From the NCBI RefSeq assembly GCF_023715345.1, contig NZ_JAMBNY010000012.1:62001-126000 (forward strand): a stretch of DNA of 64,000 nucleotides. Direction: 5' to 3'. The notes beneath the pieces were generated by a model. It searched no databases. It was not told the origin of the DNA and worked only from the letters and a program-made list of their open reading frames with translations. The position numbers and the translations under genes were made by a program. The stretch comes from Paenibacillus camelliae. GTDB lineage: Bacteria; Bacillota; Bacilli; Paenibacillales; Paenibacillaceae. This document shows, in pieces, positions 61,437-64,000 of this stretch. Numbering within the stretch: the first letter of the stretch is position 1; every line of letters starts with the position of its first letter.

Positions 61437-61610
61437 TTAATAAATAGATGTGAAAACTTCAGCTTTCGCTAGTGGGTAATAATCCTCAGAGTAACCATCA
61501 AGTTCCTCCTTATCTAGCTTCCTCTCAATAAATACGATCCTTGTTGGTAGAAAACGTGAGCCTATTTCACGGTCAATATCGTCATAAAGTATACTTTTCT
61601 CGTTTGTAAA
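61437..61610 (-). pseudogene. Truncated 3' end of an unidentified gene
   Basis: In the 342-base gap between the FAD oxidoreductase and GH127 genes a minus-strand frame without a start codon encodes YDDIDREIGSRFLPTRIVFI, then ERKLDKEELDGYSEDYYPLA and KAEVFTSIY before a TAA at 61437-61439. A continuation VVYKREKYTL is readable just upstream in another frame, so a frameshift is likely. The composition is clearly protein-like. The rest of the gene seems deleted; a terminator lies just upstream. Confidence 0.45.
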
Positions 61611-61621
61611 CTACAACCTTA

Positions 61622-61662
61622 TAAAAAAAGACTTCACCTAGTCGGAACTAAGTGAAGTCTTC
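61622..61662 (-). terminator. Terminator of the GH127 gene
   Basis: AAGACTTCAC-TAGT and ACTA-GTGAAGTCTT (61628-61661) pair; the minus-strand transcript ends TTTTTTTAT. It lies eight bases from the GH127 stop. Confidence 0.88.
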
Positions 61663-61669
61663 ATATTTA

Positions 61670-63628
61670 CTATTCTTTTACCCAAACCATCATTTCACCT
61701 TCACCGCGATTGGCCCACGTGTAATAAGGGATAAAGGTTAGCTTCTTAGGCTTTTGTTGAAGCTCTACGTTCGCTGCATATAGGTCATCATTCCATGTCT
61801 CAAGATCTTCAATAACCCCATCAGCCTCAATCGTGACGACTCCGCCAGCTAGCTGTTCATTGAACTTTAGCTCTAACGCTGCGTCCTTAGGCAAGCGGAC
61901 ATGCTGCAAGTTTGCGCCATTATCTGCTTCCTCCATGCAATATACGATCGGTCCGCGCTGCAAAGCTACTTTGCCAGCGTTCGCTCTTATGCTCGGATGA
62001 CTCTTCATACGTTTAATGGATAGATCCAGCTCCAGCTTGATCGTATCTCCATTGCTCCATTCTCTATCGATGACAGCATAGCCATCCTTCATTATAGCTG
62101 CAAGCTCTATTTCCTTGCCGTTTACCAGGATCTTCGCCTGCTCGGACCAGCTCGGAATGCGTACTGCTATACCGAAGCGAGCTGCTGCATCTAGCTGGAT
62201 CTCATAGGATACGTTACCCTTCCACGGCAGCTCAGAGGTTTGAGTAATCTCTACGCTTGCACCATTTAGCTCAACCTTAGTCTTCCCTCCAATAAATAGA
62301 TGGGAATAGATCGTGTTGTCACGAACAGAATATAGGTAGTCTCCTAGAGAAGATAGCAAGCGCGCCAAGTTTGGAGGACAGCAGGCACAGCCATACCACT
62401 CTGGACGTACTGGCTTGATATGGTTATAGTTATGATTCTTTCTATGACATTGCGAAGGGAAAACTTCAAGCGGATTCACATAGAAGAAATGCTTTCCATC
62501 CAGCGCCATTCCCGAAATAACGGTATTGTAAAGCGCGCGCTCCATCACATCAGCATAGTGTGCATGTGGCTCGAGCTGCAGCATGCGCTGTGCTGAAAAG
62601 ATTAATCCTATCGAAGCACATGTCTCCGCATATACAGTATCGTTTGGCAGGTCATAGTCAAATGAGAAGGCTTCCCCATGTACCATTGAACCAATTCCGC
62701 CCGTTATATACATCTGCTTGCTTACAATGTTATTCCACAATGTGCGACTTGCATCAAGCAGCGTTTTATCATTCGTTTCTCTAGCAATATCGATCATACC
62801 GGAAAGCATATAAACGACACGCACCGCATGGCCTATTGCTTCAGACTGCTCTCTTACCGGCTTATGAGCCTGAAAATACGAGTGATCGATATGTATGCGG
62901 CCTTTATGCCATATACTCGTCCAGCCTCGTTTTTCTGCTTCTTCCTCGAAGAACTTGTTCGTACCACGCTTATCAATAAAATATTTACTTAGATTAAGGT
63001 AGGACTCATTATTCGTAGCATGATACAGCTTCACAAGTGCAAGCTCGATCTCCTGGTGACCGTCATAGCCTTGAATTTGGCCTGGTCCATCACCAAATAC
63101 TTCAGCGATATGATCTGCCAAGCGACATACAATATCAAGTAGCTTCGTCTTTCCTGTCGCATCATAATATGCGACCGCTGCTTCAATCATATGACCAGCA
63201 GTGTACAGCTCATGCGCCTCTGTAAGGTTCGTCCACTTTTCGTCAGGTGCCTTAATCGTGAAGTACGTATTTAGGTAGCCGTCTGGCTCCTGTGCCTTCT
63301 CTATAATATCAATCATCTCATCCGCAATAGCTTCAAGCTCAGCATTGGGCTGCTTCATTAACAAATAAGCAACCGCTTCTAACCATTTGGCAACGTCTGT
63401 ATCCTGGAACACGAAGCCATAAAACTCGCCTTCAGCTAACCCCGCTGCAATTTTAAAGTTTTGTACCGCGTGACTCTTCTCAGCGCCCTCAACACGGTCA
63501 TTGATTGCCTCCCATTGATAAGGAACAACAACGTCTCGAACGAGCTGTGTATACTGATTCCAGAATGGATCATTCAGTTCAACCTGCTTCATTGAGACAA
63601 ATTTAGATGGATTAATCGTTGCGACCAT
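61670..63628 (-). CDS. GH127 family glycoside hydrolase (beta-L-arabinofuranosidase type)
   Basis: A 652-residue cytoplasmic GH127 protein without a signal peptide. An (alpha/alpha)6 barrel spans about residues 20-430, then beta-sandwich domains. ETCASIGLIFSAQRML contains the conserved Glu and Cys, and YGCACCPPNLARLLSSLGDY holds the zinc-binding and nucleophile cysteines of the HypBA1-like active site. These enzymes remove beta-L-arabinofuranose residues from short oligosaccharides. AGGAGGG precedes the ATG. It is divergent from an AraC-type regulator 122 bases away, which probably controls it. Confidence 0.9.
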   Translation of the reverse strand: MVATINPSKFVSMKQVELNDPFWNQYTQLVRDVVVPYQWEAINDRVEGAEKSHAVQNFKIAAGLAEGEFYGFVFQDTDVAKWLEAVAYLLMKQPNAELEAIADEMIDIIEKAQEPDGYLNTYFTIKAPDEKWTNLTEAHELYTAGHMIEAAVAYYDATGKTKLLDIVCRLADHIAEVFGDGPGQIQGYDGHQEIELALVKLYHATNNESYLNLSKYFIDKRGTNKFFEEEAEKRGWTSIWHKGRIHIDHSYFQAHKPVREQSEAIGHAVRVVYMLSGMIDIARETNDKTLLDASRTLWNNIVSKQMYITGGIGSMVHGEAFSFDYDLPNDTVYAETCASIGLIFSAQRMLQLEPHAHYADVMERALYNTVISGMALDGKHFFYVNPLEVFPSQCHRKNHNYNHIKPVRPEWYGCACCPPNLARLLSSLGDYLYSVRDNTIYSHLFIGGKTKVELNGASVEITQTSELPWKGNVSYEIQLDAAARFGIAVRIPSWSEQAKILVNGKEIELAAIMKDGYAVIDREWSNGDTIKLELDLSIKRMKSHPSIRANAGKVALQRGPIVYCMEEADNGANLQHVRLPKDAALELKFNEQLAGGVVTIEADGVIEDLETWNDDLYAANVELQQKPKKLTFIPYYTWANRGEGEMMVWVKE

Positions 63629-63750
63629 ATTATCCCTCCTACTTAAATTTCACACTTACTAATGTTATTGTATGTGTTAATATACTAGTAAATCGATACA
63701 AAATATCAACTAAAACTTATAATATCTCACACATACAGGAGGGTGTTATC

Positions 63751-64000
63751 ATGAAGGAGCCTGCCTATATTTATTTTAATAGTCCGCCTTCCCCTTACTA
63801 CTTAGAAAGTGGATTTTCAGACTACCAGATCGGAGATTCCCATCCGAATCGACACCGCATTAATTTATTCGATCTTATTATTGTACGAGACGGCTGTTTA
63901 CACTTAGCGGAGGAGGACAACAGCTGGCGGCTTGAAGCAGGTGAAACGCTCATCCTTCTTCCCGACCGCCACCACTACAGCGTGGAGCCGGTTAAAGAGG
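63751..64000 (+). CDS. AraC-family transcriptional regulator (cut by the window end)
   Basis: The first 83 codons of a gene running off the window. They encode a cupin-like sensory start: YYLESGFSDYQIGDSHPNRH, then LFDLIIVRDGCLHLAEEDNS and WRLEAGETLILLPDRHHYSV. This is the N-terminal ligand-binding half of AraC/XylS regulators; the helix-turn-helix half lies outside. AGGAGGG is nine bases upstream of the ATG. Its divergent position suggests it senses L-arabinose-containing sugar and regulates the GH127 gene. Confidence 0.82.
   Translation, partial: MKEPAYIYFNSPPSPYYLESGFSDYQIGDSHPNRHRINLFDLIIVRDGCLHLAEEDNSWRLEAGETLILLPDRHHYSVEPVKE

Overview
The window looks like chromosomal DNA from a Paenibacillaceae species (Paenibacillus- or Cohnella-like Bacillota). 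Supporting signs are strong AGGAGG-type ribosome binding sites with many ATG and TTG starts, a YesM/YesN two-component system beside a three-gene sugar ABC importer, many carbohydrate-active enzymes, a moxR / DUF58 / transglutaminase / guaA gene order, and housekeeping genes (guaA, gsaB, ddl, acnA, uvsE, bcp) of Bacillales type. I saw no tRNA, rRNA, CRISPR array, intact transposase or integrase. Layout: 0-3.6 kb holds small membrane proteins, a coiled-coil protein, a lipoprotein, a DUF2089-like regulator and broken gene fragments. 3.7-22.3 kb is a large minus-strand carbohydrate locus. Reading in transcription order it has a GH130 enzyme, an ABC importer (binding protein and two permeases), YesM/YesN-like sensor and regulator, and a GH3 beta-glycosidase. 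Then follows a block of amidohydrolase, DgaE-like PLP ammonia-lyase, DgaF-like KDPG aldolase and KDG-kinase-like PfkB protein, ending with two Gfo/Idh/MocA dehydrogenases and two TIM-barrel isomerases. The parts suggest import and cleavage of an oligosaccharide, followed by conversion of an (N-acetylated) 2-amino sugar acid to 2-keto-3-deoxygluconate, then KDPG, then pyruvate and glyceraldehyde-3-phosphate. 22.5-28.3 kb is an AT-rich accessory strip ending at the 3' end of guaA. At least five decayed copies of the guaA 3' end, all in the guaA orientation and several still with a duplicated terminator flank, are interleaved with cargo: a DUF3934-like protein, a lipoprotein, a MarR regulator plus rhodanese, a DUF2277 protein, a seven-helix membrane protein, a DUF4062 (TIR-like) protein and a broken gene. 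I read this as scars of serial integration at the guaA 3' end, with the integrases lost. It is the most unusual feature of the window. 28.3-36.4 kb carries guaA, then the transglutaminase/DUF58/MoxR operon and a polysaccharide deacetylase. 36.7-40.6 kb has bcp, a tandem array of about 184-bp repeats and an ABC-2 exporter operon. 41-55.5 kb is mostly core genes: an LCP cell-wall ligase, gsaB, a double class II aldolase protein, ogt, a chemoreceptor, an inositol phosphatase, uvsE, ddl, an amidase-domain protein and acnA. 55.6-61.3 kb has a pair of unknown membrane proteins and a GC-richer pair of LTA-synthase-like and FAD oxidoreductase genes. The window ends with a GH127 beta-L-arabinofuranosidase divergent from an AraC-type regulator cut by the window edge. 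A dispersed family of roughly 170-200-bp intergenic repeats with terminal inverted repeats occurs at 11.5-12.2, 37.2-38.0, 40.8, 45.6 and 52.4-52.7 kb. The terminal arms differ between copies, yet in several copies the two arms still complement each other, so these elements probably act as folded DNA or RNA.
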